Source of the DNA: Theocolax elegans
Taxonomy: Eukaryota; Arthropoda; Insecta; Hymenoptera; Cerocephalidae
Direction of reading: 5' to 3'
Length of the DNA stretch: 64,000 bases
Assembly (NCBI GenBank): GCA_026168455.1
Contig: CM047431.1
Location: 10,513,703 to 10,577,702, forward strand
In this document: in pieces, positions 1-10,560 of the stretch
Numbering within the stretch: position 1 is the stretch's first letter
How the letters are laid out: every line of letters starts with the position of its first letter
The notes under the pieces: model-generated
What the model saw: only the letters and a program-made list of their open reading frames with translations
The model's database searches: none
Told to the model about the DNA's origin: nothing
Position numbers and translations under genes: made by a program

Positions 1-60
1 TAAAAATTTTTAGAGATTAAGGTGCTGTCACGATTTTTAGTGAAACAAAGTTGACAATTT

Positions 61-190
61 AATTGGAACCTTCTTGAAAAAACATTTGAATTGGACCTTT
101 TTGAAAAATAATTTGAATTGGAATCTTTTTGAATACAAAATTTGAATTGGACCCTTTTTGAAGAAAAATTTGAATTGGAACCTTCTTGCA
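61..190. repeat. Short tandem repeat, period about 28 bp
   Basis: About 4.6 degenerate units start with AATTGGA and run through CTTTTTGAAAAA-like sequence, spaced 27 to 29 bp. No coding potential is seen. The 60 bases before it hold nothing recognisable. Confidence 0.75.
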
Positions 191-202
191 CTAAGGCGAC
201 GA

Positions 203-573
203 TATACCCTAAAAATCTATGCATCTGTCCTTGTCTTACGCTTTGCTTTAGATGGAAATTGCGTAAGTAGTTCTCGATTTTTCTGTGCTTGCACCCGATT
301 GGGCCGTTAGATGTGCGTGATTAAAAATTATCGAATCCCATGCATTTTCTGTATCGCTTCATAGTTAATTCGGAGAATTTGCTGTTCCCCTTTTATAACT
401 GCGACGTTACCCAAAAACGGCTTAATTTATAACTTCCTTCTAATGCTTCAGTTTTCTAGTCCATGTTTCCCATCGCCGGCTCTTCTCCGAGCATTGAATT
501 TATAGTGCAGTACAAAAAAAAACTCTTGCGCAACCCTTCGTTTCGATCTTACTATCGGCGATCCCGCTTATAT
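203..573 (-). mobile_element. Truncated LTR copy (same family as 56582-58199)
   Basis: Read on the minus strand, this segment matches about 56820-57205 nearly base for base, including the ATATACCCTAAAAATCTATG stretch near its left end. It lacks a short CTTACACTTTGCC duplication present in the 56582 copy. It stops abruptly at about 573, where a SINE fragment follows. It is a broken LTR, not a gene; small open frames over it are accidental. Confidence 0.8.
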
Positions 574-591
574 ATGTTTTTTTTTTTTATG

Positions 592-703
592 TTATTTAAC
601 GTCGCTCTATTTATGCTGCCAGGGCTAATCAGCGACGGAGGTGAACGGTGTGTCTGTAAACAAAGCACATGCAGTTGAAACAGTGGTGCTTGTGTCCATC
701 GGA
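592..703 (-). repeat. SINE fragment, 3' half only
   Basis: The block from TTAACGTCGCTC to GTGTCCATCGGA is homologous to 52170-52282 and, in its first part, to the tail of the SINE at 13426-13566. The shared core is CTAATCAGCGACGGAGGT. The tRNA-like head is missing, so this is a 5'-truncated or chimeric copy on the minus strand. Confidence 0.7.
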
Positions 704-944
704 AGATATCATCGGTCACTGTAATTAGTCTAATAATTACAGTTTCCTGTCCTCCCGATGGAACCACCGCGATCCTCTTTACATCTTCGCGTCCCTAACG
801 TTCCCTATAGTTCAGATGCCCGTGTCTCTCATGCACTGACAAGTGCACGAAACGCACGCGCACCTGAACTGGCGTCACATTATAGTGACACGCCGAGCCA
901 CTGAGTCGCGGTGTTCGAAAAATGCACATGAAAAAAATTTTCAG

Positions 945-1024
945 AGGTACACGTCTGGGATCGAACCCACGACCCTCGGTGTGAGAGTCGGGAGCTCTAG
1001 CCATGAGCCACCGCGGCTCTTCCA
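945..1024 (-). repeat. tRNA-derived SINE head (tRNA-Val-like)
   Basis: On the minus strand there is an A-box-like TGGCTCATGGCTAGAGC and a B-box GGTTCGATCCC, with CTCACAC between them at anticodon-loop distance (CAC, valine). The acceptor ends do not pair and the anticodon stem is poor, so it is a SINE head or tRNA pseudogene, not a working tRNA. Val is the best guess for its ancestor. Confidence 0.55.
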
Positions 1025-1617
1025 ATAAATGTATTCAACTCAACCAACGATAAAGTTAAACCATTTTCTTTACACGCATCGATAATGTACACTTTTATTT
1101 CAACTGAAAAAAGTATCAAAGAGTTCTTTTGGCTCTCTCTTTCGTATTTATTATTTTTCGCATTTCTGTCAATAGTATTCCGTCTTTACTTTTATTGGAA
1201 TATATTCTCTCACCATCTACCCAATCGAATTCATGGTCATATTCGAGCTTAGTTTAATCTGCTTTTTAGTTTTTTGAAACTTTTTGTTAAGTAACTCGCG
1301 GTAGCTTTTCATCACAATAAATATCAGAATCAGAATCATCTGATGAACTGGAATCATCTGCATTTGGTATCAAATAGTTTCATCCTCTGAGGTTTCAGCC
1401 TAAGAATCAGCAAAAACAGTCTGTCTCGTACGTTTTCTTGACATTATAAGTGGCAGCGTAATGAATAGTTCAATTAAAAACGTTTATTCCTTCCGTGAAC
1501 AGTTTTGTGTTTATTCTTCAATAAATTTCTTTTTAAGGTTTACACATAGTTTTGTCATTCGACCTGACCTATCGATGACCTGCTTCTAAATATGTATATG
1601 CAGCCGTAGAAGAAAGA
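1025..1617. other. Unannotated AT-rich spacer
   Basis: No reading frame, terminal repeat or tRNA-like signal was seen here. Weak serine-codon-like TCATC repeats near 1330-1400 are not supported by an open frame. Confidence 0.5.
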
Positions 1618-1690
1618 GAGAGATTAGATTAGATTTCGATTTATTGAGATCTTGGGGTGTGACCCCATCTGACCCTATAGGACATACATA
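1618..1690 (-). mobile_element. Possible LINE 3' end
   Basis: On the minus strand a small hairpin (GGGGTCACACCCC) is followed by AATAAA and then AATCT repeats, the layout of a non-LTR retrotransposon tail with a short tandem tail. No coding remnant is attached, so the family cannot be named. It could also be low-complexity DNA. Confidence 0.35.
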
Positions 1691-2186
1691 GTGGTAAAAT
1701 AAAATAAAATCGCAATAACATCTAATCGCGACATGTTGTACACGTTTAAATTATCATTAAATATTAATGAAATAAGTTCGTGTAATATAAAACCTTATTC
1801 ACCGTAAAGAAACACGCTTTCGAAGAAGTAGTTCTACAGTAAATTACAATTGTTTACCGAAAAAAATTTTTACAAAATTTGCTATTTAAATTATTTTAGT
1901 GAATAATTGTAATTTACGCTTTATCAGTAATTCCAATTACTCAGGTCGTATTGACAACTCCCCATGAAATTTATTTAGGAAGAAAATGGGCTCGAATACG
2001 TTTTATTCGGTTAAGAAACCAAAAAGATTCTAGTACTTTGTCATGAACTTTTGATACGGTAGCGTTATCAGCTTGATTTTTTTTATTTGTAACTTTATTT
2101 GGTATATAATATTGATAAATCTAAAAATAATAATCACTTTAAAAAACGTCTATAGGTAAGACAAGAACTACCTTAAGGTTATTAGC
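1691..2186. other. Unannotated AT-rich spacer
   Basis: Nothing recognisable on either strand. Ends at the TA target of the MITE that follows. Confidence 0.5.
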
Positions 2187-2188
2187 TA

Positions 2189-2671
2189 CACACAAAGAAA
2201 TTTCGGCATTGGGAGATCCCAACATATTTTACAATTCCATATTCCCAAATAATAGTAATCCTGGAATAACAAATTAGAGGTCGGTTAATTGAAAGATTAT
2301 CCGGATTAAGGTGCTTCAATCATGGGAGGTCTGCGCTCCCATACTGCAATCAAAACAAAAGATGTATACACTTCAAATACAACTGGTATTTCTTTAACTC
2401 TGACTTGGGCACGCCACGCTCTCAACTCTGGCATACAGTGTTACGGACGGGGGAATGAGAGAATTGAATGATTCTTGGTGTTCAGTTACGCCCAGCTTAG
2501 GTAACTTTATTCCTATTTTCATAATGCTACAATCTAGGTTTTATTTGAACTGCTATATTCTTAATTTGGTATTTATACATTGCGATTTTTGTAGCATATA
2601 ATTTAAATGAGTATTGGGAATCGTATATTTTATTTAGTTGGGATCTCCCAATGCCGAAATTTCTTTGTGTG
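2189..2671. mobile_element. MITE with 35-bp terminal inverted repeats and TA target
   Basis: The left end CACACAAAGAAATTTCGGCA continues to 2223 and is exactly the reverse complement of the right end at 2638-2671. Both ends are flanked by TA (2187-2188 and 2672-2673), as expected for Tc1/mariner-type insertion. The 483-bp body has no transposase frame, so it is non-autonomous. The perfect repeats suggest relatively recent activity. Confidence 0.85.
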
Positions 2672-2673
2672 TA

Positions 2674-3160
2674 TGTATAGATTAATATAAAAATAGAAAA
2701 ATTCTATTATTTTGTAAAAATTTAAAAAAATGTTTTACTGGATTAGTTCTTACGTAATAATTTCTTGAATATAGTTAAACATATTTAAGGAGACAAGCCT
2801 GGGTTAAAATTAAAAACGATAATCAATTTTAACAATTAATAATTGTTTTATAATAACTGAAAACATTTCTTAATTTTTTAAACACAGTATATTATTATTA
2901 ATTTTTATTTAAATTTTTTTGACTAATTTATATATAACAAAACTATATTAATTAATTATGAGCCTCCGTACTCTGATTTTTTTCCAAAATGGTAACAGTA
3001 GCTTTTAAATATGATTTTAATCCACTTGAGTGGAACAGACTGTGTTAAAATTGTAATAAAAAAAATATTCTTATGAAATTATTGTAAAAATTCAAAAATT
3101 GTGTAAAAAACAGCTAAATATTTTTTAAAATAAACATTTAGACTTTTAAAATATCGGTCT
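2674..3160. other. Unannotated AT-rich spacer
   Basis: Very AT-rich sequence without frames or repeats that I can support. Confidence 0.5.
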
Positions 3161-3168
3161 TTCCGAAC

Positions 3169-4032
3169 CAGGGTTGCAAAAATTGTAATTACGAGAAAAT
3201 TTAATTAGTAATTACTTTTTGGCTTAATAATTAAACTCCATATTAATTCGAAATTACTTTTCGACTCAGTATTGAAAATTAATTTAATTACAAATTACTT
3301 GTCAAATGAGTAATTAAACTTTATTTATTTCTTAATTACTTTTGTACTGAGTAATTAATCTTTTTTTTTTAATTCTTAAATAATTTTGTACTGAGTAATT
3401 AAACTTTATTTTAATTATTAATTACTTTTGTACTGAGTAATTAAACTTTATTTTAATTCTTAATTACTTATGTACTGAGTAATTCAACTTTATTTTAATA
3501 ATTAATTACTTTTGTACTTAGTAATTAAACTTTTTTTAAATGAATAATTACTTTGGGACTGAGTAATTAAACTTTTTCTTAATTAATAATTACATTTGAA
3601 ATGAACTGTTCAGAAGCGTGGCATTCGAAAAAAGCCTATCTACTGGAGCGGATGATGGTAAAGCAGTATTAAATTTTAAGAATAACTCTAAAACTGATGG
3701 GTAATCCTTACTCAGTGCAAAAGTAATTATTAATTAAAAAAAAGTTTAATTACTCAATCCGAAAGTAATTATTAATTAAAAAAAATTTTAATTACTCAGT
3801 ATGAAAGTAATTAAGAATTAAAAAAAGTTTAATTACTCGGTATAAAAGTTATTAATAATTAAAAAAAAGTTTAATTACTCAATCCAAAAGTAATTATTAA
3901 TTAAAACAAAGTTTAATTACTCAGTATAAAAGTAATTAAGAATTAAAAAAAAGTTTAATTACTCAGTACAAAAATAATTACTAATTAATGGAGGTATTGA
4001 ATTAGAAAAGTAATTAAATATTTGCAACCCTG
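3169..4032. mobile_element. Fold-back hAT-type MITE, 8-bp target duplication
   Basis: The element begins CAGGGTTGCAAAAATT and ends AATATTTGCAACCCTG. It is flanked by perfect 8-bp direct repeats TTCCGAAC at 3161-3168 and 4033-4040, the hallmark of hAT transposition. Both arms consist of degenerate units of about 45 bp built on GAGTAATTAAAC, arranged head-on so the whole 864 bp can fold back. A unique centre of about 110 bp (3600-3710) separates the arms. There is no transposase, so it depends on an enzyme supplied elsewhere. Confidence 0.9.
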
Positions 4033-4097
4033 TTCCGAACTACGTTGCTTTATTTTTTAATATAGCAGGCCCTTATTACCCTTGGTCCACAGGAACA

Positions 4098-4168
4098 ACA
4101 AAATAGCTCAGTTGGTAGAGAGTAAGCCTTCGGAACTGAAGATCCGAGGTTCAATTCCCGCGGGTTGA
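4098..4168 (+). repeat. tRNA-Phe-like pseudogene or SINE head
   Basis: AAATAGCTCAGTTGGTAGAG is a good D-arm/A-box and GGTTCAATTCCC a B-box. Between them a perfect 5-bp stem (TCGGA with TCCGA) encloses ACTGAAGA, a phenylalanine GAA anticodon loop carrying one extra A. The variable loop is missing and the acceptor does not pair. A long T run follows at about 4172. It is therefore a degenerate tRNA copy or SINE promoter, not a functional gene. Confidence 0.6.
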
Positions 4169-4283
4169 AAATTTTTTTTTATTTTTTTTTTATTAAAATT
4201 TTGTGCATTTAAAAATGTATTTTTTTGCTTGCCCAGGACATTTTTTAAATTTTTCTATGAAATACATTTTTCAAAGGCATTTT

Positions 4284-4456
4284 CAACGTTGCTCAAAAGT
4301 TATCACAACGTTATTTCCACCTATCGCAGCAACTTACATAAATCTTAGTGGACATATCCCACGTTGTAGCAATGTTGCTCCAACGTTTCAAAAACTTTTA
4401 TAACAACGTTGTAACGTTGTCAAAACAACGTTGCCACAGCGTTGCTACAACGTTGT
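4284..4456. repeat. Cluster of CAACGTTG palindromes
   Basis: About ten full or near copies of the octamer CAACGTTG or its halves lie within 170 bp, irregularly spaced. The cluster ends at GTGTGCTAGTAGGG. CpG is locally concentrated in otherwise AT-rich DNA. It may be part of an unidentified non-autonomous transposon. Confidence 0.65.
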
Positions 4457-4569
4457 GTGCTAGTAGGGAGAAAATACAATGAAACAATTTGAATGATAAT
4501 ATATATTTCTTTTTATAAATGAAACTTTATAGACGATAGCTACTCTCCAAAATGTAATTCAACCTAGGG

Positions 4570-4975
4570 AGCGTTAAAATATAAGATATGAGATATGACA
4601 TATAAGATATAAGATAAGATTATACAATTATAAAATAATATATAAGATATAAAAATACAATATTCTACATATTCACATGACATATATAGAAAAACACCAT
4701 AAAAACTCCCATAAAATACCCCTATAGAAAATTCCCATAATAAAACACTATAGAAAAATACCATAGAAAACCCTCAAAAAATACACCATAAGAAAATACC
4801 ATAGAGAACCCCATAAAAATACACCAAAGGAAATCACCATAGAAAACCCTCATAGAAAATCCCCGTACGAAATCATTATAGAAAATCGCATAGAAATACA
4901 CGATAGAAAAATACCATAGAAGAACACCACAGAAAAAAACCCCATACTAAAACGTGATAGAAAAACTTCAGTGAA
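4570..4975. repeat. Degenerate minisatellite, ATAGAAAA/CCATA motifs
   Basis: A first part (4575-4650) repeats ATATAAGATAT-like units. The rest repeats variants of ACCATAGAAAACCC with irregular 12 to 16 bp spacing. No coding potential is real here. Confidence 0.7.
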
Positions 4976-5974
4976 AGTAGAATTAAACCATCATCAGTAT
5001 AATAAAATCACTGAGCAATTAAAAGAGGACGGACGGGTTGAGAAATTTACGGGTTTACTTTAATATAGTATAAGATTGTTGAATTTATTGATAAATTTGA
5101 ATTTTAATTATTTTAATTTCTGCATCAAAATAAATTATTTGTTTTGTCCTTTTTAGGACAAAATAAATTTTCCTTTTCGCCAGTGAGGAATATTTTGGAT
5201 TAACTGGGCAGATAAGTGTTGTGAGAAATCATTAAAATTTGCTATTACTGGTACATTACTGACGATATTGAAATAATTTAAGGTTCTCTGTTGTTAATAA
5301 TTGTTTGTGCTTGAAAAAGTAAAATAATTATATAGAATCTTGGTGTATGTGAGTTACAAGATACTATTATGAACATTAATTATCTAGACTTGTGAGCGAG
5401 TTGAATAAACACCTATCAACATAAGAATTATGTTGGAAATATTAAAATAAAAATCTGAAAAAATTTATATTTTTTTAAAAAAATTAAATTTGTTAATAAT
5501 AATTGAATAAACAATTTTCGGTCGGTAATTATCGGTCTAAAAAGACAAGAATTTTCAACACAAAAATCAGAATTAAATTACTGACTTAACAATCTGAAAA
5601 AATTTGAGTATATTGTTTAAAACATGCCTAAGGGTATGGCGTTCAGGATTTAAAAAAAAATTTATTCTCTTGTTTATAAAAAATATTAAAAATGACCATT
5701 TTCTGAGTCTGACATCTCCTTAAGTGTATAATTTGTCACAACCTTAACCAACAAAGTTTACCTATTTTGCCCTTTTAAAGATTTTGATTAGTGATATAAT
5801 TTTGTTGGCAGGTGCAAATTTACAATATATTGTAAATAAACCGACGCTAAACAAAATACTTTGCATTATTAATAATCAATTTATTATCGTCCACGCAGTT
5901 AAAAATTTTAAAAATTCAAAGGAAAATGTTGTAATATCGATTTTTGGTGAACAAACAAAGTAATTATTTAATTG
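4976..5974. other. Unannotated AT-rich region
   Basis: About 1 kb with many stops in all frames and no terminal repeats found. It may be old repeat or intergenic DNA. Confidence 0.5.
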
Positions 5975-6012
5975 TCGACGTTTCGATGGAAGTCCTCCAT
6001 CCTCATAAGGCT
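5975..6012 (-). ncRNA. Hammerhead-ribozyme-like core
   Basis: Read on the minus strand: CTTATGAG, then a 6-bp stem (GATGGA/TCCATC) with a short loop, then GAAAC and GTC. This follows the order of a hammerhead catalytic core (CUGAUGAG, stem II, GAAAC) with one substitution in the first conserved box. Minimal hammerheads are known in the terminal repeats of Penelope-like elements, but no such reverse transcriptase is visible here. The substitution probably inactivates it. Confidence 0.45.
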
Positions 6013-6232
6013 ATATCTTTATTAAATCAATTATTTACTTACAACATTCTACACTTTTCTATTTGAATACATATAGATTTACTCATTGTTTGGTCAATTA
6101 CTGCACATATTCGGCATTAGGCATAATTTCCGTAATATCTCTAACGTGTCGCTCTATAATTAAAAACAAAAGCAGTAGCAGAACAATTGTTTGGTGCAGT
6201 ACTGGCAGCGAACACATCCACAACAGCAACTT
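6013..6232. other. Short spacer between ribozyme-like motif and LTR
   Basis: No feature is supported. It ends with AACT (6229-6232), the left copy of the LTR target duplication. Confidence 0.4.
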
Positions 6233-7186
6233 GTGACGGAAATTGTCACACAATCTATTCACGATGAATAGAGTATTTAAATTCGCAAATTGTAAGTCGT
6301 CGGAGCCTTTCATATGTCAAGGCCAACCGACGACACTTGTTTATTTTTCTACAAGTGTACAATTACGTGCGCAATAGTACGTAGGGATGAGAGCGCGAGA
6401 GTGTGTGTGTGTTTCCCACTCTCATCCCTTTTTCGGAAATTAGGCAATTGCCTATTTAGTACGTCCCGATCCGCCGCTCGAGGCGGACAAAACTTATCCG
6501 GACCGATCGAGAGTTTTCCGGCTAAGAAAAGGCGCGTGAGGCGCAAAGCCGTCGAGTTCCGGATTATCATCGCGAAGTGAGCCGCGAGTGATATCTGGTG
6601 TGAAGGAAAGGACGGGAAGTCAGTGTGTGAGTGTGGACGCGGTTCGCGGGACACTTGCCGCGGCACAGGGCCGCCTTTCAACACCGCAGCCGACGTCGGT
6701 CCTCCGTTGCCCAAGAGGACAAAGGGACACGGATCGACTGGGCCATCCATGGGGCGCATCCCGGTAAGTCTTGTTATATTACCGCGCGAGTGTATGTGTG
6801 TAGATCACACACCGGCGAGGATCTCGATCCGGTTGACTCCCGATACTTCCGCCCGCGCGAAAAATCATTGTCGCGGCACGAGGCCTGGATGGCCAATTGT
6901 TAATACATTGAATAAATGTTTTATTCTTTTTATTTTAATTGAGTGTGTTTATTTTATTCTCCCCGCTCCCGCCGACGTTCATTAATTTAAAACAATCGTG
7001 TCGAAGCAAGGAGGACCGCCCGAATCCTCCACACCGTTCATCCCAGCGAACTCGTGTTCCTAGCGACAGCCGGCAGTTCGCGATAAATAATTAATTGTGT
7101 GCGCGGTATTGGGCAACGTGGCCCAACGGTTAATATTAATTATATAAATTAATTAATTTGATCGGGTACGCAAATACTACGTTACA
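6233..7186 (+). mobile_element. LTR of a gypsy-type retrotransposon, probably solo
   Basis: Begins TGTGACGGAAATTGTCACAC and ends ACTACGTTACA, giving TG...CA termini. It is flanked by AACT on both sides (6229-6232, 7187-7190), a 4-bp duplication expected for gypsy integrases. A related copy starts at 13004. The body is CpG-rich, with a likely poly(A) signal AATAAA near 6911. No primer-binding site follows the right end, so a solo LTR is more likely than a 5' LTR. The 4-bp match alone could be chance; together with the defined ends I trust it. Confidence 0.75.
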
Positions 7187-7190
7187 AACT

Positions 7191-7742
7191 TCATATGTCC
7201 CTGTTTCTACGGCTGCAATTTCATGGGCAACTACTACGTCGACGGTTATGACCGTGATAAACTGTTACCTAGGACGTTTTTATGCACACGCATAATATCT
7301 CCCAAATAAAGATTAGAGAAACAGTGACAATCTTGGTGGGAACACATTTCGAGATGGGTTCGCTGACGAACGCCGATCATCCTATGTCATGAGAGTACAC
7401 CTCTAGACAATACGGCAACAGACAATCCGAGGCCCACGGAATCGAACGTCAATTTATTGGTGATAGGAATGGATATGACCTTCCTAAAGATGTTAGCATA
7501 CAATCTTATGAAATACCGATGATTGAATCAAGACGTCGTGACAACTCTTCTATTAGTTGGAATAGGCAAGATAGAAGACAGAGGCGTAAGTGCACAACTC
7601 CAAACAGAAAGCCATGGCTACAGGGTTAACATTTAGAGCTTTTCAGTCTTCTACTATCTTATGTAAATAAAGTCATTCTGTGTGAGTGCAACAAAGAAAA
7701 GAACACCTCTGTTTCGCAACCCCGACGTGACACCACCGTTCA
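7191..7742. other. Retroelement-like leader, not resolved
   Basis: A non-coding stretch between the LTR and a gag remnant. AATAAA near 7667 and a following GTGAGTGCAACAAAG suggest the 3' part of another LTR, but I could not define both ends. Confidence 0.35.
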
Positions 7743-8520
7743 GTGAGTATAACCTCTAGCAACAATGAATATCGTGAGAGTTGTAAGGAGAGACGTACTC
7801 ATAAACGTCAGTCCAACAGTGAACTCGACGATCGAGCTCAACCGGAGGTTCCGGAGAAAGGTAATAGAGAAAAGTCGGACAGACGTAGAGAAACGCCTCG
7901 AGATAAACGTGCAGTCGCCTCATGCGATCAGTATACACAGACGGAATCATTCGATGGTAACGAGACTGATCGCGAACCTACTCGTAAGAGATTTGAATCT
8001 CTTGATCGAACAGGGTGCGCACGAGAACTGCGTATTTGGAACGTGTCCTTTGATGGTGAGATCAGAAAAGATGCAGAAGAATTTTTGAACCTTTTGCACG
8101 ATTTCAGAAACGACAACGAATTCTCAAATCGCAGGATGTTCATTGCCCTGCCCAATGTGATCCAAAATCAAAAGCTCTGTTCTGGTACAGAACAGTTCAT
8201 TCATCTATTCGAGATTAGTGTGAATTTGAAATTTAAATTCCTGAATGAAGATAGCCGTCTCATGAATGACGATGATTAAATCATGAAGCTTCGATCAAGA
8301 ATACAAAATGAGGGAGAAAGGCTGCGATGTTTTTGAACTGTCTTAGAACGATCTGTAAATAGGTTCAAATGCTCTCGCTCAATTGAACAACAAGTGAAGA
8401 TGTACTATTTTCAGATGTGTCCAGATTACCGCAGATAAATCAAGAATTTTTCCGACCTGACTATCTACGGTAAAGATTTCGAACTGCACTTAACATGAGA
8501 CACGAAATTCTCGAGTTCCA
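7743..8520 (+). pseudogene. Decayed retrotransposon gag
   Basis: An open frame to 8279 encodes a charged N-terminal part and then VWN-like 'RIWNVSFDG', 'AEEFLNLLHDFR' and 'RRMFIALPNVI', the order seen in gypsy-type capsid domains (capsid WN.xFDG start, helix, A-L-P region). Similarity continues after the stop in other frames: 'QNEGERLRCF' near 8305-8335 and 'YYFQMCPDYRR' near 8405-8440. The gene is therefore broken by frameshifts and stops. No zinc knuckle or pol was found downstream. The host LTR of this gag is not certain. Confidence 0.55.
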
Positions 8521-9432
8521 ACGTTAAGCGCGAAAAGCTCATACCGGAAGCCAAAACAGAGTGGTGGAGCACGAGTTTCATATAAAGTGTCGACTGTTAC
8601 CGAAAAGAGTAAGGATAATTCTTCTTACTCGGATAAGCAATCGTCCATGACAACTATCAAGAAGAACAAGAAAGATGCGAAGGCTCGTCAAACTGTCAAA
8701 CCATTCTTTAAGGGAATGTCGGAGCTATTACTTCAATTAATAGTCGCTTTATCTCAATCGCGCGCCGGTTGGATGGCCAATTCGACGATGAACGTATTTT
8801 TAACATAAAGTTTAAAAATTACTGCTATTTTTGGCTGTTGTAAGGTACTTTCCTCTCTTGCTATTACTAAAACTAAGGTAATTAAAATATTACTCTTGGC
8901 AGCAAATGTAAAATTTTTCAACTTTATTCAAACACTATAAATTTGGGGGTTTTGGGGGTCGCTGATTACAGATTTGTAGTCGCTTTTTGAAAATTCCTAA
9001 ATATAAGATGGTGTATCCAAGATAGCAGGCGAGATTTTTTAAAAAGTTAATAAATTCAAGGAAATTTGATAAGGGGGGTTTTGTCGGTCGCAGAAGACGA
9101 ATCTGAAGTCAAGTTTTGGAATGCATAGATCTAAGATAAAAGTTCCAATGAGCTCTTTCTTTTTGTTATTTTTTTTTGTCTTAGAATATTTTATAAATAT
9201 TTTTTTATTTAATTACTCTATTTCATTCTCTGTAAGAATAAGTTCGAATATTCTCTGGTATGTTTTATTATGTCTATGGTAGAGTATGCTCAGTGTGGTA
9301 AGTTTTAAAACAAGGAGTTATACATAGAGCAGTTAAACATGTTTTACACTCATAATCTGATCTTCGACCAATGGTAGACATCGAGCATAATGCGCAGCAA
9401 AGGCACATATTTTTTTATACATCAATTTTTTT
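8521..9432. other. Unannotated region with a degenerate G-rich duplication
   Basis: Two loosely similar blocks, at about 8945-9000 and 9075-9125, share GGGGGTTTTG...GGTCGC followed by GAAGTC/GTAGTC. A 73-codon frame at 8587-8808 is lysine and serine rich and unrecognised, possibly more gag debris. Nothing else can be supported. Confidence 0.4.
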
Positions 9433-10560
9433 TTAAAAATGACGTCCTCGTAACCTTAGATCTACAGTAGAATCAGAAGTATCAGATTGTTGATCAATCC
9501 TCAATAATGCCTTGAAAATTTGGAATTGAAAATCTGAGAATGAAATGTCTTTCCCCATCTTTATTCTGAATAAAATATGAGCATTTGACAACATCAAATC
9601 AAGTAGGTGAAAGAATAATTTCCTATACCATCTCATTGTCTTTCTCACGGACTCAGTCAAGGATAATTGTCTATCAATATTGTCAACACATCCCATATTT
9701 TTATTATATTCATGCACACAAGTTGGTTTGATTATATCATCTTTCGTTTCGAAGTTTTTTTTTCCTGCCAAATGATATCCAACCTCATGAACAGTAGTAA
9801 TCATAAAAACTTCTTGCTCATCTATCCATCGAATTACTATCCAAGTACAGTTGTGTGCTACCTCAATTTCTCCCCTGTTTAGTTTCACTTTGAGCTGTGG
9901 CATTCCTTTCCGATTTTTCTTGACTGTTCCGCATATTCCTGTATTTCGATCATGCAAAAACTCAGCAAGAGCTGGTGAGGAATACCAGCTATCTATAAAT
10001 AAATCATGACCTTTGAAAAAATAAGGTCTCATCAAAGTCGCAACAGCATCTCCTGAAACTCCAAGAGAATGTACTTTGTAATCTGCGTCAGGACCAGTGC
10101 AAATAATAAAACCGAGTATGAATCCTATTTCACAATCCACTAATTCATCCAAAAATCTTCATCCAAATCTTCATCCAAATCTTCAATCTAGCTTTCCACA
10201 ACAAAAGACTTTCATCGATACAGAGATTTTTTCCTGGATTTATAGTACTAGAAAACTTATTTTGCAAGTGTTCGATTACTGGCTTATCTTTCTTCAAAGG
10301 ATGATTACTAATGTCTTCATTATTAGAAAAGTGGAGAGATTTTAAAGTAACTTATTCAAATACTGGAGTTGACAATGTATATCCGTGCTCCAATAATTTT
10401 TTTATCATCTTTCCGAACATTCCCTACATTTATTGAAAGTCCAATAAATTTACGGAGTTCATTTTGCAACCTTCTTGGTTGTATATACGGTTTCAAAAAT
10501 GAGGACCCGCTTGCGAATGTCTGCACCATAAGCATACGTCACCTAGTGATCAATCGAGAG
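9433..10560 (-). pseudogene. piggyBac-type transposase (DDE_Tnp_1_7), broken
   Basis: piggyBac enzymes are cut-and-paste transposases that target TTAA. The C-terminal 239 codons are open (9433-10152) and contain the family's order of motifs: 'VDCEIGFILGF', 'FIDSWYSSPALAEFL', 'CGTVKKNRKGMP' and 'MGCVDNIDRQLS', which include the conserved aspartates. Upstream, in another frame, 'NLCIDESLLLWKARL' (about 10200-10260) is the preceding conserved block. The two are separated by a 12-bp repeat expansion (10142-10190) that destroys the frame. Degenerate N-terminal similarity ('ELRKFIGLSI') reaches about 10470-10500. No Cys-rich C-terminal finger is seen. Not functional. Confidence 0.85.
10142..10190. 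repeat. 12-bp repeat expansion inside transposase gene
   Basis: AATCTTCATCCA-like units occur about four times in a row. They lie exactly where the piggyBac frame is lost. Confidence 0.75.

Noticed and set aside
4098..4168. Functional tRNA-Phe gene
   Set aside because: 8-base anticodon loop, no variable loop and no acceptor pairing.
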